Origin: Leptoclinus maculatus
Taxonomy: Eukaryota > Chordata > Actinopteri > Perciformes > Stichaeidae
Assembly (NCBI GenBank): GCA_032191485.1
Contig: JAVDOI010000009.1
Location: 18,209,843 to 18,273,842 of the forward strand
Direction: 5' to 3'
DNA: 64,000 bases
The notes beneath the pieces were generated by a model, which did no database searches, had not been told where the DNA came from, and was given only the letters and a program-made list of their open reading frames with translations. Position numbers and translations under genes: made by a program. Shown piece after piece: positions 63,231 to 64,000 of the stretch. The stretch's first letter is position 1, and the number at the start of each line of letters is the position of its first letter.

Positions 63231-64000
63231 GTAAGGGCTTGTTCAGGTGCACTGATCGCTCGCATAGTTGGACATTTGTAGGAAAACGCACAGAAAATAA
63301 CAATGAACTTTGGTTGTATGAGGATACATTGCACGGATGGAGCATTTCCAATGCTTTGATGGGCATGAATCTCTGCCGGTAGATAACAACAAAAGATAAG
63401 CAGCTGATGATAAATATGTGGTTCTTTGATAAAGTCAAAGGTCCGAGGCCTAAACTTTTAAGAATGTCAAAAACACCAAAGCCCAGGGAAGCAAAAGGAT
63501 TGGTCAGGGCCGGTTCTGGCACAGCTCTACAGATCAATCTAATATTCCATGTGTACCTCACTTGACAAAACCCATCCTGCAAATCATAGAAACACCTCCT
63601 AAACTTATGTACATATCCGTCACAACCCACACAACCGTTCTTGTATAGTCTGGGCTTATTCCACAGATTTTTGTCAGCTCATTGCGCGATTCTTTTACAG
63701 AATCAGTCTGTAATGACAACTTCCCGGTATAAAACAATCATGAAAATTAAGTAATACTGTTTAATTTAGTTCCAGGGGGAACTAATGGCAGCAGAGCTCA
63801 CACAGCTGTTTCATATCTGTGTAAGGGAGGAATTGCAGCCATCTTCTTTGGGACTGACCGTTTTAATGCAGTACTCTTATTGATCAGCATTCATCCCTCA
63901 TCCACACTGGATTTACGGAGACACAGCCCATGGCTGCCATAGGGCTGCCAGACCTAAAGAGAAATTGCCGTGGGAGCTCTGCCATCCCCCATCCTCACTG
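63231..64000. other. noncoding, no gene seen
   Basis: The 136-codon minus frame (63220-63630) starts in the family-X edge and has no known domain or splice context; it contains several cysteines and aromatic residues but no pattern I recognise. The rest is unique-looking. Confidence 0.4.

Noticed and set aside
63220..63630. 136-codon minus-strand ORF
   Set aside because: No domain, no splice context, and it overlaps a diverged MITE edge.

Overview
The base composition, the kinds of repeat and the absence of operons show a vertebrate nuclear genome. The repeat families point to a teleost, probably a spiny-rayed (percomorph) fish: BED-finger hAT elements, an I/Nimb-type LINE, a Rex3/RTE-like tail, the common 'actgtacttgta ... 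gagccacagt' interspersed repeat and long (TG)n arrays. The species cannot be named from the sequence.

I find no convincing host protein-coding gene, tRNA, rRNA or CRISPR array. All open frames are short (171 codons at most) and most are chance frames, frames inside microsatellites, or pieces of transposon genes. The window reads as intergenic or large-intron DNA, best described as a graveyard of mobile elements in AT-rich unique sequence. One 150-bp open segment with good splice-site consensus (27789-27938) is the only candidate for an unannotated host exon, and it is weak.

Layout. 1-6.5 kb: unique DNA and a tRNA-like/SINE-like repeat. 6.5-6.7 kb: the first 164-bp (TG)n array. 7.86-8.13 kb: a MITE with 32-bp inverted ends. 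10.3-10.83 kb: a TA-flanked element carrying a GC-rich 107-codon ORF. 13.0-15.4 kb: two neighbouring hAT elements, each with a perfect 8-bp target duplication; the second holds a broken transposase C-terminus and a nested Harbinger-like element. 17.1-18.1 kb: a 5'-truncated I-clade LINE with dead RNase H. 18.2-20.5 kb: an LTR-like piece and several copies of a MITE family here called X. 22.6 kb: the second (TG)n array. 28.3 kb: an RTE/Rex3-like tail. 31.8-32.74 kb: a 58-bp minisatellite, 16 units, with a 290-bp higher-order period. 34.9-36 kb: a LINE/SINE tail, then a TIR element interrupted by another repeat. 38.9 kb: a LINE endonuclease fragment. 43.0-44.8 kb: a 40-bp-arm palindrome, then an old repeat split by a 1354-bp hAT with a perfect target duplication. 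46.5-47.15 kb: a TIR element. 48.4 kb: a Tc1/IS630-like helix-turn-helix fragment. 49.9-50.5 kb: the 5' end of a ZBED-type hAT. 54.5 kb: another SINE-like copy. 58.8 and 60.0 kb: two more MITEs. The rest is unique-looking noncoding DNA, with a few stretches that could be conserved regulatory elements but cannot be tested without alignment.

Nothing here works together as a pathway. The useful biology is the insertion history, the tandem-repeat architecture, and transposon fragments that keep exon-like pieces. Family names rest on my recognition of motifs and ends, not on a database search.
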